A stretch of 60,317 nucleotides of DNA from Rhodanobacter lindaniclasticus (GTDB taxonomy: Bacteria; Pseudomonadota; Gammaproteobacteria; Xanthomonadales; Rhodanobacteraceae). The notes beneath the pieces were generated by a model. The model worked only from the letters and a program-made list of their open reading frames with translations, was not told the DNA's origin and made no database searches. A program made the position numbers and the translations under genes. The stretch spans positions 1 to 60,317 of the forward strand of contig NZ_MWIO01000011.1 of assembly GCF_004799035.1 (NCBI RefSeq). The letters are read 5' to 3'. This document shows, one piece after another, positions 8,605 through 19,003 of this stretch; the stretch's first letter is position 1; each line of letters starts with the position of its first letter.

Positions 8605-9487
8605 AGAAGTTGAACCAGTTGTAGGGAGCGACGCGGATGTAGTGCTCCAGCCGTTGCGCGTAGCGCTCGAGCAGGGCGTCCAGCGCCGGCCCCCGATCAT
8701 GCCGGGGGATCTCCACCCGCTCGCTGAACGGCTCGAACACCAGCCGGTAGCGGTTGCCGCCGAGGTAAAGCCCGAAGCACAGTACCACCGGCACCTTGAG
8801 CGTATGCGCCAGCAGCCACGGGCTGACCGGAAACGGCGCCGGCGAGCCCAGCAGGTCGGCGCGGCGCAACACCTCGTGGCCGCGGCCGCGGTCGGCCAGC
8901 ATCGCCACCAGCGCGCCGTGCTGACAGGCTTCGGCCATGGCCAGCGCGATCGAGGTGCCGTCCTGCGCGGCGTCGATCACGCAGGCACCCACCTCCGGCG
9001 CCAGCGCTTCCAGCAGCTCGGTCATCGCCGGGGTCTTCTGCTTGTCCAGCACGACCCGCAGCGGCAGCTCGGGCCGGCGCGCGCCGATCGCGCGCAGCGC
9101 CTCGAAGCTGCCCTGGTGCGAACCCAGCAGCAGCACGCCACGACCCAGCGCCGCGCGCTGTTCCAGCAGGTCCAGGCCCTGCGTCTCGAACTGGAACGGC
9201 TGCTCGCCGTGGGCGAGCAGGAAGACCCGGTCCATGATCGTGGCGGCGAAGCAATGGATGTGCTTGAGCACCTGCCAGGGCGTGGCCGGGCGACCGAACA
9301 CGCGCTCCAGGTAGCGCGCCGAAGCCCGTCGCTCCGGCCCGCGGCGGCAGTAGAAATACAGCGTGATCGGATACAGGCAGCAGCGCCCCAGCCGACGCCC
9401 GCCGTGCAGGGCGATCGTGCGGATCAGCCACAGCGCGAAGCGGCCGCCGCCCTCGGGCCGGCTCTGCCAGTGTTCGCCGCCGCTCAT
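8531..9487 (-). CDS. LpxL/HtrB-type lysophospholipid/lipid acyltransferase (aryl-polyene cluster)
   Basis: Membrane-associated acyltransferase of 318 aa. The HX4E-type catalytic motif is visible in GSHQGSFEA, with later blocks typical of the LpxL/HtrB superfamily (LADRGRG, APFPVSPW). In aryl-polyene clusters an acyltransferase of this type, often fused to a glycosyltransferase as ApeJ, attaches an acyl chain to the lipid anchor; here only the acyltransferase portion exists. The start ATG at 9487 overlaps the upstream dehydratase stop as ATGA. Its C-terminal 25 codons lie over the start of the LolA-like gene. Confidence 0.85.
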   Translation of the reverse strand: MSGGEHWQSRPEGGGRFALWLIRTIALHGGRRLGRCCLYPITLYFYCRRGPERRASARYLERVFGRPATPWQVLKHIHCFAATIMDRVFLLAHGEQPFQFETQGLDLLEQRAALGRGVLLLGSHQGSFEALRAIGARRPELPLRVVLDKQKTPAMTELLEALAPEVGACVIDAAQDGTSIALAMAEACQHGALVAMLADRGRGHEVLRRADLLGSPAPFPVSPWLLAHTLKVPVVLCFGLYLGGNRYRLVFEPFSERVEIPRHDRGPALDALLERYAQRLEHYIRVAPYNWFNFYDFWQDPPAAEPAAAVLGGHRVGV

Positions 9488-9786
9488 GCCTCGCCCTCGA
9501 TGACGCCGCGCGCCAGCAGCATGCCGTCGCGCTCGATGCGGAAACGGACCCGCGAGGCCGATGCGGCGACGGGCATCAGTTCCAGCCTGGCCGGTTCGCC
9601 GGGCCGCAACGGCGCCACGAATTTCGCCTCCGGCACGTGCACCAGTCGCTGGCCACGCCACGCGCGCAGGGCCAGCGCCAGCTGTTCCAGCAGCAACACG
9701 CCGGGCACCAGCGGCTGCCCCGGAAAGTGACCGGGCAAGGCCGGGTGGTCGGCCGCGAACTGCAACGCCTGTGCGTACCCGTTCAT
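9484..9786 (-). CDS. Small FabZ/FabA-like 3-hydroxyacyl-ACP dehydratase (ApeI-like)
   Basis: Compact hotdog protein of 100 aa. The signature HFPGQPLVPGV is present at about residues 20-30, including the catalytic His and the PG turn. It probably dehydrates 3-hydroxyacyl-ACP intermediates in polyene synthesis, forming a pair with the ApeP-like domain encoded downstream. The ATG at 9786 overlaps the upstream gene by 4 bases (ATGA), and its own stop overlaps the acyltransferase start the same way, so all three are translationally coupled. FabZ proteins of fatty-acid synthesis are usually ~140-150 aa, so this is a short variant. Confidence 0.85.
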   Translation of the reverse strand: MNGYAQALQFAADHPALPGHFPGQPLVPGVLLLEQLALALRAWRGQRLVHVPEAKFVAPLRPGEPARLELMPVAASASRVRFRIERDGMLLARGVIEGEA

Positions 9787-10502
9787 GGCGACACGCTGCC
9801 GTTGCCGTGCAGCAGCTGCGGCCAGCGCAGAGCCAGTTTCAACAGCATGTCGTGCAGACCCGGATGGCTGAGATGGCGCAGGCGCCAGCGCCGCCAGGCG
9901 TACTCCAGCAGGAACGCCGCGCCCAGCAGCAGGTAGCAGCCCACGTGCAGCCATGCCGAGGCCCAGCGCTCGGGCACCAGCCACGGCGACGTCACCCCGA
10001 GGCGCAACAGCAACCCGTCATGGGCGGCGAACAGCAGCAGGCCGCTCAACAGCAGCGCCTGTGCCGCCAGCAGCACGGTCCAGAACCAGGTGATCTGCCG
10101 CGCATAACCCGCCACGCCGGGCTCGCGCAGCCGCTCGGCGCCTTCGATCGCCACCACGAAGCGCGCCACCAGCGGCTCGCCGCCGATCAGACTGCGGCCG
10201 AACCAGCATGCCAGCGCCACGTTGATCAGGATCGGCACCGCCTCCAGCAGCAGGTCGGCCAGCTCGAGCCGCGACGCCATCCACACGCCAGCCAGCATCA
10301 GCAGCCACAGCAACCACGGCAGCGGCCGGCGCGACTGCAGCCGCGGCAGCATCAGCACGCTGGCCAGCACCGCCAACGCCAGCAGCGCGAAGATCGGACG
10401 ATGGGTGACCACCCCGGCGATGGCGAACACCGGATAGACGAGCAGCAACCACAAGGCGTGGCGCCGCGAGGCCGGGGCATGGATGGATGCGGCGGATTTC
10501 AT
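9783..10502 (-). CDS. COG4648-type integral membrane protein of aryl-polyene cluster (ApeG-like)
   Basis: Product of 239 aa, strongly hydrophobic with about six predicted membrane segments, starting with a short basic tail. It belongs to the COG4648 membrane proteins found in aryl-polyene and xanthomonadin clusters and often misnamed DNA gyrase subunit B; their molecular role is not established. ATG at 10502 chosen because an upstream in-frame extension is non-hydrophobic and lacks a start. The stop overlaps the next gene as ATGA. Upstream, 166 bases (10503-10668) separate it from the ACP gene; I see no gene there, although many clusters carry a second ACP at that place. Confidence 0.82.
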   Translation of the reverse strand: MKSAASIHAPASRRHALWLLLVYPVFAIAGVVTHRPIFALLALAVLASVLMLPRLQSRRPLPWLLWLLMLAGVWMASRLELADLLLEAVPILINVALACWFGRSLIGGEPLVARFVVAIEGAERLREPGVAGYARQITWFWTVLLAAQALLLSGLLLFAAHDGLLLRLGVTSPWLVPERWASAWLHVGCYLLLGAAFLLEYAWRRWRLRHLSHPGLHDMLLKLALRWPQLLHGNGSVSP

Positions 10503-10668
10503 GGGCGATTCCGCGACGACTCGGTCGACAGCGGCAGCTTGCCACGCGTGGCGCACCGTGGCGTGACGAGAGCGGGAAGCGCGATGCCATGCGACGTCAA
10601 GGTGTCCACGACCACCTCGCTGCGCGCGGCAGCGGCGCGCGTAATCGTGCCATCCAGCGCACGACCGT

Positions 10669-10935
10669 TCAGGCGCGGTGCTGTTCGACGTGGCTGGACA
10701 GATTGCGCAAGCTGGCGAAGATCTGCCGGTTTTCCGGATTGTCCGAGCGCAGCTGGAAGCCGTAGCGCTTGGAAACGGCCAGGGCGATCTCCAGTGCGTC
10801 GATGGAGTCGAGCCCCAGCTCGCCACCGAACAGCGGCGCATCGGGGTCGATCTGCTCGGCGCTGACGTCCTCGAGGTTGAGGCATTCCACCACCAGGGTG
10901 GCCAACTCGTGCTGCGCCTCTGTCTGTTCCGCCAT
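10669..10935 (-). CDS. Acyl carrier protein of the aryl-polyene cluster (ApeE/F-like)
   Basis: Small acidic protein of 88 aa. The phosphopantetheine attachment site is GLDSIDALE with the Ser at residue 44, and the flanking helices match the four-helix ACP fold. It would carry the growing polyene chain, started from a hydroxybenzoyl-type unit supplied by the divergently encoded chorismatase. Start at ATG 10935; a longer upstream reading (to 11028) would run into the xanB2 start. It is the first gene of the minus-strand operon. The 91-base region between it and xanB2 must contain both promoters, but I cannot assign convincing -35/-10 pairs. Confidence 0.88.
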   Translation of the reverse strand: MAEQTEAQHELATLVVECLNLEDVSAEQIDPDAPLFGGELGLDSIDALEIALAVSKRYGFQLRSDNPENRQIFASLRNLSSHVEQHRA

Positions 10936-11026
10936 GCTCGATTCCGTACGCCAGATACATTGCCTCCCCCCGGTGGCAGTGGGCGCAGAGTGTAACATAG
11001 CGGCCTTGTCGTTCCGGTTGGCCAGC

Positions 11027-12019
11027 ATGACCCAGGGATGTGAAAACCCGCAGGTGGAAGTTCGGGCGCGGCGGGCGCCGCAGGTGTCCTATCGCATGGC
11101 GCAGGTCGCCACCCTGCTGGAAGCGGCGGGCACCCTGGCGGTGTTCGGTTTCGATCCGTCCGTCCCCTCCGGTGACGATCCGCGCCACCTGCAGGTGGCG
11201 CTGGCCAGCACCGATGCTCCCGCCCCGCTGGAACTGTGGCAAGTGGACGGGCCGGTGCGCTGCGGCATGGAAGGCGCGTTGCGGTGGTCGACCGGCGGCG
11301 GCTGGCTGTTCGCCGCGATCGAGCTGGACGAACGCGAACACGGCGGCACCCTCGCCACCGCCCGACAGGCCTACGACATGCTGCACCGGTTCGTCGCCGG
11401 CCACGACGCGCGGCACGTGCTGCGGGTGTGGAACTACATCGGCGCGATCAACGACGGCGAAGGCGATGCGGAACGCTACAAGCGCTTCTGCGAAGGCCGC
11501 GCCGCCGGCATGGGCGATTTCTTCGCCGAGGGTTTCCCCGCCGCCACCGCGATCGGCCACCTCGCGGCAGAACACCGCCTGCAGGTCTACCTGCTGGCCG
11601 GCGAGCAGGGCGGCCACCGGGTCGAGAACCCGCGCCAGGTGAGCGCATGGCGCTACCCGCGGCAATATGGGCCCACCCCGCCCAGCTTTGCGCGCGCGAT
11701 GATCCTGCCGGCCCGCGACACGCTGGCCATTTCCGGCACCGCCGCGGTCGTGGGCCACGCTTCGGCCCACCACGACGACCTCGACGCGCAGCTCGAGGAA
11801 ACCCTGACCAACCTGGACGCGCTGCTGGCCAGCGCCGACATGCGCGCCGGCTTCGACGCGCACTCACCGCTCAAGGTCTACCTGCGCCACGGCAGCGACG
11901 CGCCGCGCGTGCGCGACGCGCTGCAACAGCGCCTGCCGGGCGTACCCCTGCTGCTGCTGCACGGCGACATCTGCCGCCGCGAACTGCTGGTCGAGATCGA
12001 TGGCTGGCGCTATGCCTAG
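11027..12019 (+). CDS. xanB2: Chorismatase, XanB2/FkbO-Hyg5 family (hydroxybenzoate-forming)
   Basis: Product of 330 aa, the usual length of XanB2-type chorismatases. These enzymes hydrolyse chorismate; XanB2 of Xanthomonas yields 3- and 4-hydroxybenzoate, feeding xanthomonadin and ubiquinone respectively. Supporting segments: an N-terminal region with VAGHDARHVLRVWNYIG, the central FCEGRAAGM, the block HLAAEHRLQVYLLAG and the RidA-like C-terminal part with VYLRHGSDAP. Position beside an aryl-polyene ACP makes the pigment role likely. ATG at 11027 chosen as the first Met after the divergent intergenic region; its ribosome site is weak. It ends at a two-way terminator shared with glmU. Confidence 0.9.
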   Translation: MTQGCENPQVEVRARRAPQVSYRMAQVATLLEAAGTLAVFGFDPSVPSGDDPRHLQVALASTDAPAPLELWQVDGPVRCGMEGALRWSTGGGWLFAAIELDEREHGGTLATARQAYDMLHRFVAGHDARHVLRVWNYIGAINDGEGDAERYKRFCEGRAAGMGDFFAEGFPAATAIGHLAAEHRLQVYLLAGEQGGHRVENPRQVSAWRYPRQYGPTPPSFARAMILPARDTLAISGTAAVVGHASAHHDDLDAQLEETLTNLDALLASADMRAGFDAHSPLKVYLRHGSDAPRVRDALQQRLPGVPLLLLHGDICRRELLVEIDGWRYA

Positions 12020-12028
12020 TGCCTGGGC

Positions 12029-12094
12029 GAGGAGTGGAGTGAGAGAAGGCAGCAGCAGAGCGTGCTGCAGTTTTTCTCTCATTCCCCACTCCTC
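12029..12094. terminator. Bidirectional terminator between convergent xanB2 and glmU
   Basis: Outer arms 12029-12047 and 12074-12094 pair over about 19 bases (GAGGAGTGG plus TGAGAGAA) with a small bulge. An inner GCAGCA/TGCTGC stem sits at the tip. A T run (12071-12075) lies within the stem on the plus strand, with the matching A/T pattern for the other direction. Lying exactly between the two stop codons, it most likely ends both transcripts. Confidence 0.65.
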
Positions 12095-12099
12095 TCCAC

Positions 12100-13470
12100 T
12101 CACTCCTGCTTCACCGGCCTCCGCCAGCCGGCCAATGTGGTTTGGCGGCCGCGTGCCACGGTGAGCTCACCGTCCGGCGCGTCCTTGGTGATCACCGAAC
12201 CAGCGCCGATGGTGGCTTGCGCGCCGATGCTCACCGGGGCGACCAGGGCGCTGTTGGAGCCGATGAAGGCGCCGTCGCCGATGCGGGTGGCGAACTTGTT
12301 CACCCCGTCGTAATTGCAGGTGATGGTGCCCGCGCCGATGTTGACGCCGCGGCCGACCACGGTGTCACCGAGGTAGGTGAGGTGGTTGGCCTTGCTGCCT
12401 TCGCCGATGCGGGTCTTCTTGGTCTCGACGAAGTTGCCGACGTGCACGCCGGCGTCCAGCTCGGTGCCGGGGCGCAGCCGCGCGAACGGGCCGATCGTGC
12501 ACGGGCCGTGGGTGACCACGCCGTCGAGGTCGCAATGCGGGTGCAGCACCGTGCCGGCGGCCAGCTGCACGTCCTTCAGGCGCGTGAAGGGACCGATGCG
12601 CACGTCGTCGCCGAGCACCACGCGGCCCTCCAGGATCACGTCGATGTCGAACTCGACGTCGCGGCCGGCCTCGACCGTGCCGCGCACGTCCACGCGCAGT
12701 GGATCGGCCATGCGCACACCCTCGCGCAGCAACGCATGCGTGGTGCGGCGACGCCATGCCGCTTCCAGCTCGGCCAGTTGCACGGGATCGTTGGCGCCGG
12801 CGGCTTCCATCGGGTCGGCGCATTCGACGCTGAGCGCACCGCGACCTTCCGCGGCGGCCATGGCGAAGATGTCGGTGAGGTAGTACTCGCCCTGCGCGTT
12901 GTCGCGATCGAGTTGCTTGAGCCAGCCGCGCAGGGCCAGCGCGTCGGCCAGCAGGATGCCGGTGTTGACCAGGTTGACGGCGCGCTGGCCGGCGTCGGCG
13001 TCTTTCTCCTCGACCACCTCGCGCACATGGCCGTTGCCGTCGCACAGCACGCGTCCGTAGCCGGTCGGATCGGCCAGCCGCGTGGTGAGCAGGCTGAAGC
13101 CGGCTTCGGCGTCCAGCAGCTGTTGCAGCGTTTCGGCGCGAGTCAGCGGCACGTCCCCGTACAGCACCAGCACGCGGGCCGCGCGCGGCACGCCGGCGAT
13201 CGCCTGCTCCACGGCGTGGCCGGTGCCGAGCCGCTCGGCCTGCAGCACCCAGCGCAGATCGCCCTGCCCGGCGAACGCGGCTTGCACCTGCTCGCCGCAA
13301 TGGCCGTAGACGATGTGGATGGCCGCCGGCTGCAGACTTCGCGCGGTGGCGATGACGTGCGCCAGCAGCGGCTTGCCGGCCAGCGGCATCAGTACCTTGG
13401 CGCGGTTCGATTTCATCCGCGTGCCGGCACCGGCCGCCAGGATGATCACGTGCAGCGGAGTTGTACCCAT
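12100..13470 (-). CDS. glmU: Bifunctional GlmU: GlcNAc-1-P uridyltransferase / glucosamine-1-P acetyltransferase
   Basis: Makes UDP-GlcNAc for peptidoglycan and lipopolysaccharide in two steps in the cytosol. The 456-aa product has the usual length (E. coli 456). The N-terminal pyrophosphorylase domain starts with [11 protein letters not shown] (nucleotide binding) and includes YGDVPL. The C-terminal half is a left-handed beta-helix of hexapeptide repeats with GPFARLRPG and the acetyltransferase segment NYDGVNKF. The gene converges on xanB2 through a shared terminator and is separated from the atp operon by the DUF3016 gene. Upstream on the minus strand a TATGCT hexamer (13501-13506) could be its -10 box, without a good -35. 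Confidence 0.97.
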   Translation of the reverse strand: MGTTPLHVIILAAGAGTRMKSNRAKVLMPLAGKPLLAHVIATARSLQPAAIHIVYGHCGEQVQAAFAGQGDLRWVLQAERLGTGHAVEQAIAGVPRAARVLVLYGDVPLTRAETLQQLLDAEAGFSLLTTRLADPTGYGRVLCDGNGHVREVVEEKDADAGQRAVNLVNTGILLADALALRGWLKQLDRDNAQGEYYLTDIFAMAAAEGRGALSVECADPMEAAGANDPVQLAELEAAWRRRTTHALLREGVRMADPLRVDVRGTVEAGRDVEFDIDVILEGRVVLGDDVRIGPFTRLKDVQLAAGTVLHPHCDLDGVVTHGPCTIGPFARLRPGTELDAGVHVGNFVETKKTRIGEGSKANHLTYLGDTVVGRGVNIGAGTITCNYDGVNKFATRIGDGAFIGSNSALVAPVSIGAQATIGAGSVITKDAPDGELTVARGRQTTLAGWRRPVKQE

Positions 13471-13629
13471 GGATGTCGACCCTGTTCCGACCGAACCAAA
13501 AGCATAGCAGCCGGCGGCGCCGGCTCGGCGTCAGCCGCACCTTCGGCAAGGCTTGCGAGGGTGCATACGAAAGCGCAACGATGACCGTGCCAGACTGACC
13601 AAGTCGGCAGCAACCAGAAGAGGTGCATC

Positions 13630-14202
13630 ATGAAGCGCATGACCGGCATCCATTCATCCAGTTTGGCGGCCTTGCTCGCCATCGCCATGGCCGGAGGCTT
13701 GGCGCCGGCGACAGCCGTCGCCGCGCCACCACCGGCGGTCGCGGTGGGCGAACCCCATTCCGCCGCACGGGTCACGGTGAATTACGTCAATCCGGAGGAG
13801 TTCAGCGAGGTCAAGGAATTCGGCCAGCAGGACCGCTTCAACCGGACAGACTACCTGAAGCCGCTGAAGGCCTACCTGATCGAACGCGCCACGAAGATGC
13901 TGCCGGCCGGTGACCGGCTGGAGGTCAGCATCACCGACATCAAGCTGGCCGGTGGCTACGAGCCCTGGCATGGTGCGCAGCTGATGCACGTGCGCTTCAT
14001 GAAGGACATCTACCCGCCGCGCATGGACCTCAGCTTCAAGCTGATCGGCAGCAACGGTGAAGTGTTGCGGGAGGGCTCGCGCAAGCTGCGCAATCTGGGA
14101 TACCTGCAGAGCGGCATGATGCGTCCCACCGACACCGATCCCCTGCGCTACGACAAGGCGCTGATCGACAGCTGGCTGCGTCGCGGCCCGGAAAACCTCT
14201 AG
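13630..14202 (+). CDS. DUF3016 family secreted protein
   Basis: Product of 190 aa with a signal peptide (basic start, Ala/Leu core, AVAA cleavage region near residue 30-32). The mature part carries the DUF3016 pattern: a VTVNYVNPEEFSEVKE strand, an RATKMLPAGDRLEVSITDIKLAG block and a basic C-terminal helix. Function is unknown; the family is mostly periplasmic proteins of gammaproteobacteria. The upstream sequence AGAAGAGGTG gives a ribosome site for the ATG at 13630. It ends 19 bases from the stop of the convergent atpC. Confidence 0.82.
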   Translation: MKRMTGIHSSSLAALLAIAMAGGLAPATAVAAPPPAVAVGEPHSAARVTVNYVNPEEFSEVKEFGQQDRFNRTDYLKPLKAYLIERATKMLPAGDRLEVSITDIKLAGGYEPWHGAQLMHVRFMKDIYPPRMDLSFKLIGSNGEVLREGSRKLRNLGYLQSGMMRPTDTDPLRYDKALIDSWLRRGPENL

Positions 14203-14221
14203 GGTAGCCGGCGCCCGGACC

Positions 14222-14644
14222 TCAGTGCTTGAGGTTCTTGCGCAGCCGCTCCAGCGCCTGCAACTGGGCCATCGCCTGGGTGAGCCGGGTCTGCGCCTCG
14301 GCGAGCTCGATCGCGTCGGTGCGGTTGGCCAGCGCGTCGCGCGCTTCCTTCATCGCCTGCTGCGCCGAGGCCTCATCCAGGTCGGTTGCCCGCGCGGCAG
14401 TATCGGCCAGCACGGTGACCACCTGCGGCTGCACTTCGAGGATGCCGCCGGACACGTAGAACTGCTGGCGCTCGCCGCCTTCCAGCAGCACGTCGACATG
14501 GCCGGGCTTGAGCCGGGTGATCAGCGGCGCGTGGCGCGGCGTGATGCCCAGCTCGCCCTGGTCACCGGTCGCCACGACCATGGTCGCCTCGCCGGAAAAG
14601 ATCTCGGCTTCGGCACTGACGATGTCGACTCGGATGGTTGTCAT
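14222..14644 (-). CDS. atpC: ATP synthase F1 epsilon subunit
   Basis: Regulatory central-stalk subunit of F1, 140 aa (E. coli 139). The N-terminal beta-sandwich ([15 protein letters not shown], then [12 protein letters not shown]) and the C-terminal two-helix inhibitory domain are both present. Last gene of the atpIBEFHAGDC operon. The gap to atpD is 107 bases, wider than usual, and holds an imperfect GAATCCCGG-rich repeat. No strong terminator is seen after it; a short CCTCA/TGAGG dyad overlaps the stop. Confidence 0.97.
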   Translation of the reverse strand: MTTIRVDIVSAEAEIFSGEATMVVATGDQGELGITPRHAPLITRLKPGHVDVLLEGGERQQFYVSGGILEVQPQVVTVLADTAARATDLDEASAQQAMKEARDALANRTDAIELAEAQTRLTQAMAQLQALERLRKNLKH

Positions 14645-14751
14645 GTCTTTTCTCGCTACGCTCGAAGGAATTCGGGACAGGGTCGGGATTCAGCGGGGGC
14701 CCGGTTCGCGGCATTCGCAAACCCGGATCCCGGTTCCCGGAAAACGGTGGT
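14645..14751 (-). repeat. Degenerate GGGATTCG/GAATCCCG-type intercistronic repeat between atpD and atpC
   Basis: The gap holds several partly inverted copies of CGGGAT(T/C)CGG-like and GAATCCCG-like words and a gene-proximal GAGCGTAGCGAG segment. A related arrangement occupies the atpA-atpG gap. No open frame or promoter is recognisable. Confidence 0.45.
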
Positions 14752-16209
<1,458 letters not shown>

Positions 16210-16262
16210 CTAAGGTTCTGTTTTCTACAAAGCGCCAATGAAACGTCGCTCTTACTAGGAGT

Positions 16263-16381
16263 GCGGCCATGGATGGCCACTATTTGATCTTGCCCTGCGA
16301 TCACGGATGATCGCTTTCGTTTCAACGGTGCGGCCAGGGATGGCCGCTTCTTGACTTGCTCTTGCAGGCATGGGTGCCTGC
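16263..16381 (-). repeat. Array of four tetraloop hairpins between atpG and atpD
   Basis: Four short hairpins have different stems but near-identical loops. Plus-strand positions: GGCCA-TGGA-TGGCC (16265-16278, with a mismatch outside), GCGATCA-CGGA-TGATCGC (16297-16314), GCGGCCA-GGGA-TGGCCGC (16330-16347) and GCAGGCA-TGGG-TGCCTGC (16364-16381). Each stem closes with A-T next to an NGGR tetraloop. The last one sits three bases from the atpG stop. In the atp transcript the loops read as the complement (mostly TCCA/TCCC-like). Confidence 0.7.
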
Positions 16382-16383
16382 AC

Positions 16384-17301
16384 TCATACAGCCGCGGCGC
16401 CGCCGACGATTTCCGAGATTTCCTGCGTGATCGCCGCCTGGCGCGCCTTGTTGTAGGTCAGCGTCAGCGTGTCGATCACCTTGTTCGCGTTGTCCGACGC
16501 GGCCTTCATCGCGACCATGCGGGCGGCGTGCTCGCTGGCCAGATTCTCCAGCGTGGCCTGGTACACCACCGACTCGATGTAGCGGGCCAACACGTGTTCC
16601 AGCACGGTCTGTGCGTCGGGCTCGTAGAGGTAGTCCCAGTCGTGCCCGGCTTCCAGCTTCACGCCCGCATAGGCCGATTCACCCGCTTCCTCGTGCGCTT
16701 CCATCTCGGCCGCCACCAGCGGCAGCGGCAACAGCGCGTCGATGGTCGGCTTCTGCGTCATGGTGTTGACGAAGTCGCTGTAGGCGAGAAACACGCGATC
16801 CAGGGTGTTGGCCGTGTAGGCGTCCATCATCACCTTGATCACGCCGACCAGCTGCTCCAGTCGCGGCTTCTCGCCCAGGTGGCTGACCGTGCCCACCAGG
16901 TTGACGCCCTTGATCCGGCGGAAGAACGAGATCGCCTTCTGGCCGATCGCCACCACGTCCACCTGCACGCCCTGCTTCTGCCACTCGGCGATCGCCGGCA
17001 GCAGGCGGCGGAACAGGTTGGAGTTGAGGCCGCCGCACAGGCCGCGATCGGTCGACACCACGATGTAGCCGACCCGCGCCACGTTGTCGCGCTCGACCAG
17101 GAACGGATGGCTGAAATCCGTGCTGGCCTGCGCCACGTGCGCGATCACCTTGCGCATCAGCCGCGCATACGGCCGCGAGGCGCGCATCAGGTCCTGCGCA
17201 CGGCGGATCTTGGCCGCCGAGACCATCTCGAGCGCGCGCGTCACTTTGCGCATGTTCTGCGTGCTCTTGATCTTGGTTTTGATTTCGCGTCCGCTTGCCA
17301 T
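16384..17301 (-). CDS. atpG: ATP synthase F1 gamma subunit
   Basis: Central rotating shaft of F1, 305 aa, slightly longer than the 287-aa E. coli subunit. The N-terminal helix with [20 protein letters not shown] and the C-terminal helix with [16 protein letters not shown] are the two parts of the conserved coiled coil; the middle Rossmann-like domain carries [11 protein letters not shown]. Gaps on both sides (110 and 198 bases) are wide for an atp operon and contain repeats. Confidence 0.97.
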   Translation of the reverse strand: MASGREIKTKIKSTQNMRKVTRALEMVSAAKIRRAQDLMRASRPYARLMRKVIAHVAQASTDFSHPFLVERDNVARVGYIVVSTDRGLCGGLNSNLFRRLLPAIAEWQKQGVQVDVVAIGQKAISFFRRIKGVNLVGTVSHLGEKPRLEQLVGVIKVMMDAYTANTLDRVFLAYSDFVNTMTQKPTIDALLPLPLVAAEMEAHEEAGESAYAGVKLEAGHDWDYLYEPDAQTVLEHVLARYIESVVYQATLENLASEHAARMVAMKAASDNANKVIDTLTLTYNKARQAAITQEISEIVGGAAAV

Positions 17302-17411
17302 CTTCTACTCGCTCGCTGTGCTCACTCGTGGGATTGCGGATCCGGAATTCATGGAAACGGCGAACTCGCGTCCTGCCGAATCCCTGGCCTCGATCCCGAA
17401 TCCCGGCTCTC
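17302..17411 (-). repeat. Degenerate GGGATTCG/GAATCCCG-type intercistronic repeat between atpA and atpG
   Basis: On the atp strand the gap begins with GCCGGGATTCGGGATCGAGG, then further GGGATTCGG and GAATTCCGGATCCG words, and ends with a GAGTGAGC...AGCGAG segment before atpG. It resembles the atpD-atpC gap in composition and order, suggesting two diverged copies of one element. Confidence 0.45.
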
Positions 17412-18962
17412 TCACCAGCTGCCGGTCTTCTTGTACTCGTCCAGCGAGGCCTTGAAGATGGCTTCGATGTCGTTGTCCCAGGCACCGGTGGCGACGATCT
17501 TCTTCATCAGTTCCTCGTGGGTCTGATGCATGAAGGCGTGCAGGCCCTTCTCGAACGCCAGCACCTTGTTCACCGGCAGGTCGTCGAGGTAGCCCTTCTC
17601 GGCGGCGTAGACCGACAGCGCCAGTTCGGCGATCGACAGCGGCGAGTACTGCTTCTGCTTCATCAGCTCGGTCACGCGCTGGCCGCGGTCGAGCTGGGCG
17701 CGGGTAGCCGGGTCCAGGTCCGAGGCGAACTGCGCGAACGCGGCCAGTTCGCGGAACTGCGCCAGCGCCAGCTTGACGCCGCCGGAGAGCTTCTTGACGA
17801 TCTTGGTCTGCGCCGAACCACCCACGCGCGACACCGAGATGCCGGCGTTCACGGCCGGGCGGATGCCGGCGTTGAACAGGTCGGTTTCCAGGAAGATCTG
17901 GCCGTCGGTGATCGAGATCACGTTGGTCGGCACGAACGCGGAGACGTCGCCGCCCTGGGTCTCGATGATCGGCAGCGCGGTCAGCGAGCCGGTCTTGCCC
18001 TTCACTTCGCCGTTGGTGAACTTCTCGACGTAGGCCTCGGACACGCGCGAGGCGCGCTCGAGCAAACGCGAGTGGAGATAGAACACGTCGCCCGGATACG
18101 CCTCGCGGCCCGGCGGGCGCTTCAGCAGCAGGGAGATCTGGCGATAGGCCACGGCCTGCTTGGAGAGGTCGTCGTAGACGATCAGCGCGTCCTGGCCGCG
18201 GTCACGGAAGTACTCGCCCATCGCGCAGCCGGAGTAGGGAGCCACGTACTGCAGCGCGGCCGACTCGGAGGCCGAGGCGACCACCACGATGGTGTTCGCC
18301 AGCGCGCCGTTCTCTTCCAGCTTGCGCACCACGTTGGCGATCGACGAACGCTTCTGGCCGATGGCCACGTAGATGCATTTGATGCCCGAATCGCGCTGGG
18401 CGATGATCGCGTCGATCGCCAGCGCGGTCTTGCCGGTCTGGCGATCACCGATGATCAGCTCGCGCTGACCGCGACCGACCGGGATCATCGCGTCGACCGA
18501 CTTGTAGCCGGTCTGCAGCGGCTGGTCGACCGACTTGCGCCAGATCACGCCCGGCGCGACCTTCTCGACCGGCGCGGTGAGCTTGGCGTTCAGCGGACCC
18601 TTGCCGTCGATCGGATTGCCCAGCGCATCGACCACGCGGCCGAGCAGTTCCGGGCCGATCGGCACTTCGAGGATGCGGCCGGTGGTCTTGGCAGTGTCGC
18701 CCTCGCGCAGGTGCTGGTACTCGCCCAGCACCACCGTGCCGACGGAGTCGCGCTCCAGGTTCAGCGCCAGCGCAAACGCATTGCCCGGCAGCTCGATCAT
18801 TTCGCCTTGCATCGCATCGGCCAGGCCGTGGATGCGCACGATGCCGTCGGACACGCTGATGATCGTGCCCTCGTTGCGTGCCTCGGCGCCGAGCTTGAAC
18901 TGCTCGATGCGGCTCTTGATCAGTTCGCTGATCTCGGACGGATTCAGTGTGCTGCTGGACAT
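17412..18962 (-). CDS. atpA: ATP synthase F1 alpha subunit
   Basis: Non-catalytic nucleotide-binding subunit of F1, 516 aa (E. coli 513). The Walker A motif GDRQTGKTA is near residue 169, and the arginine-finger region with the SRVGGSAQ segment is present. N-terminal beta-barrel and C-terminal helical domains are complete. The atpA start is separated from the atpH stop by 97 bases that contain two hairpins of the same family as those between atpG and atpD. Confidence 0.98.
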   Translation of the reverse strand: MSSSTLNPSEISELIKSRIEQFKLGAEARNEGTIISVSDGIVRIHGLADAMQGEMIELPGNAFALALNLERDSVGTVVLGEYQHLREGDTAKTTGRILEVPIGPELLGRVVDALGNPIDGKGPLNAKLTAPVEKVAPGVIWRKSVDQPLQTGYKSVDAMIPVGRGQRELIIGDRQTGKTALAIDAIIAQRDSGIKCIYVAIGQKRSSIANVVRKLEENGALANTIVVVASASESAALQYVAPYSGCAMGEYFRDRGQDALIVYDDLSKQAVAYRQISLLLKRPPGREAYPGDVFYLHSRLLERASRVSEAYVEKFTNGEVKGKTGSLTALPIIETQGGDVSAFVPTNVISITDGQIFLETDLFNAGIRPAVNAGISVSRVGGSAQTKIVKKLSGGVKLALAQFRELAAFAQFASDLDPATRAQLDRGQRVTELMKQKQYSPLSIAELALSVYAAEKGYLDDLPVNKVLAFEKGLHAFMHQTHEELMKKIVATGAWDNDIEAIFKASLDEYKKTGSW

Positions 18963-19003
18963 GGGTTCTTATCCTGAAATTTTGTAAACGCGATGCTTTC
19001 TTC

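Noticed and set aside
4997..9730. 1577-codon open frame on the plus strand opposite the pigment operon
   Set aside because: Composition is Arg/Gln/His-rich with no recognisable domain; it is the antisense shadow of the minus-strand genes, which show clear motifs. High GC suppresses stops.
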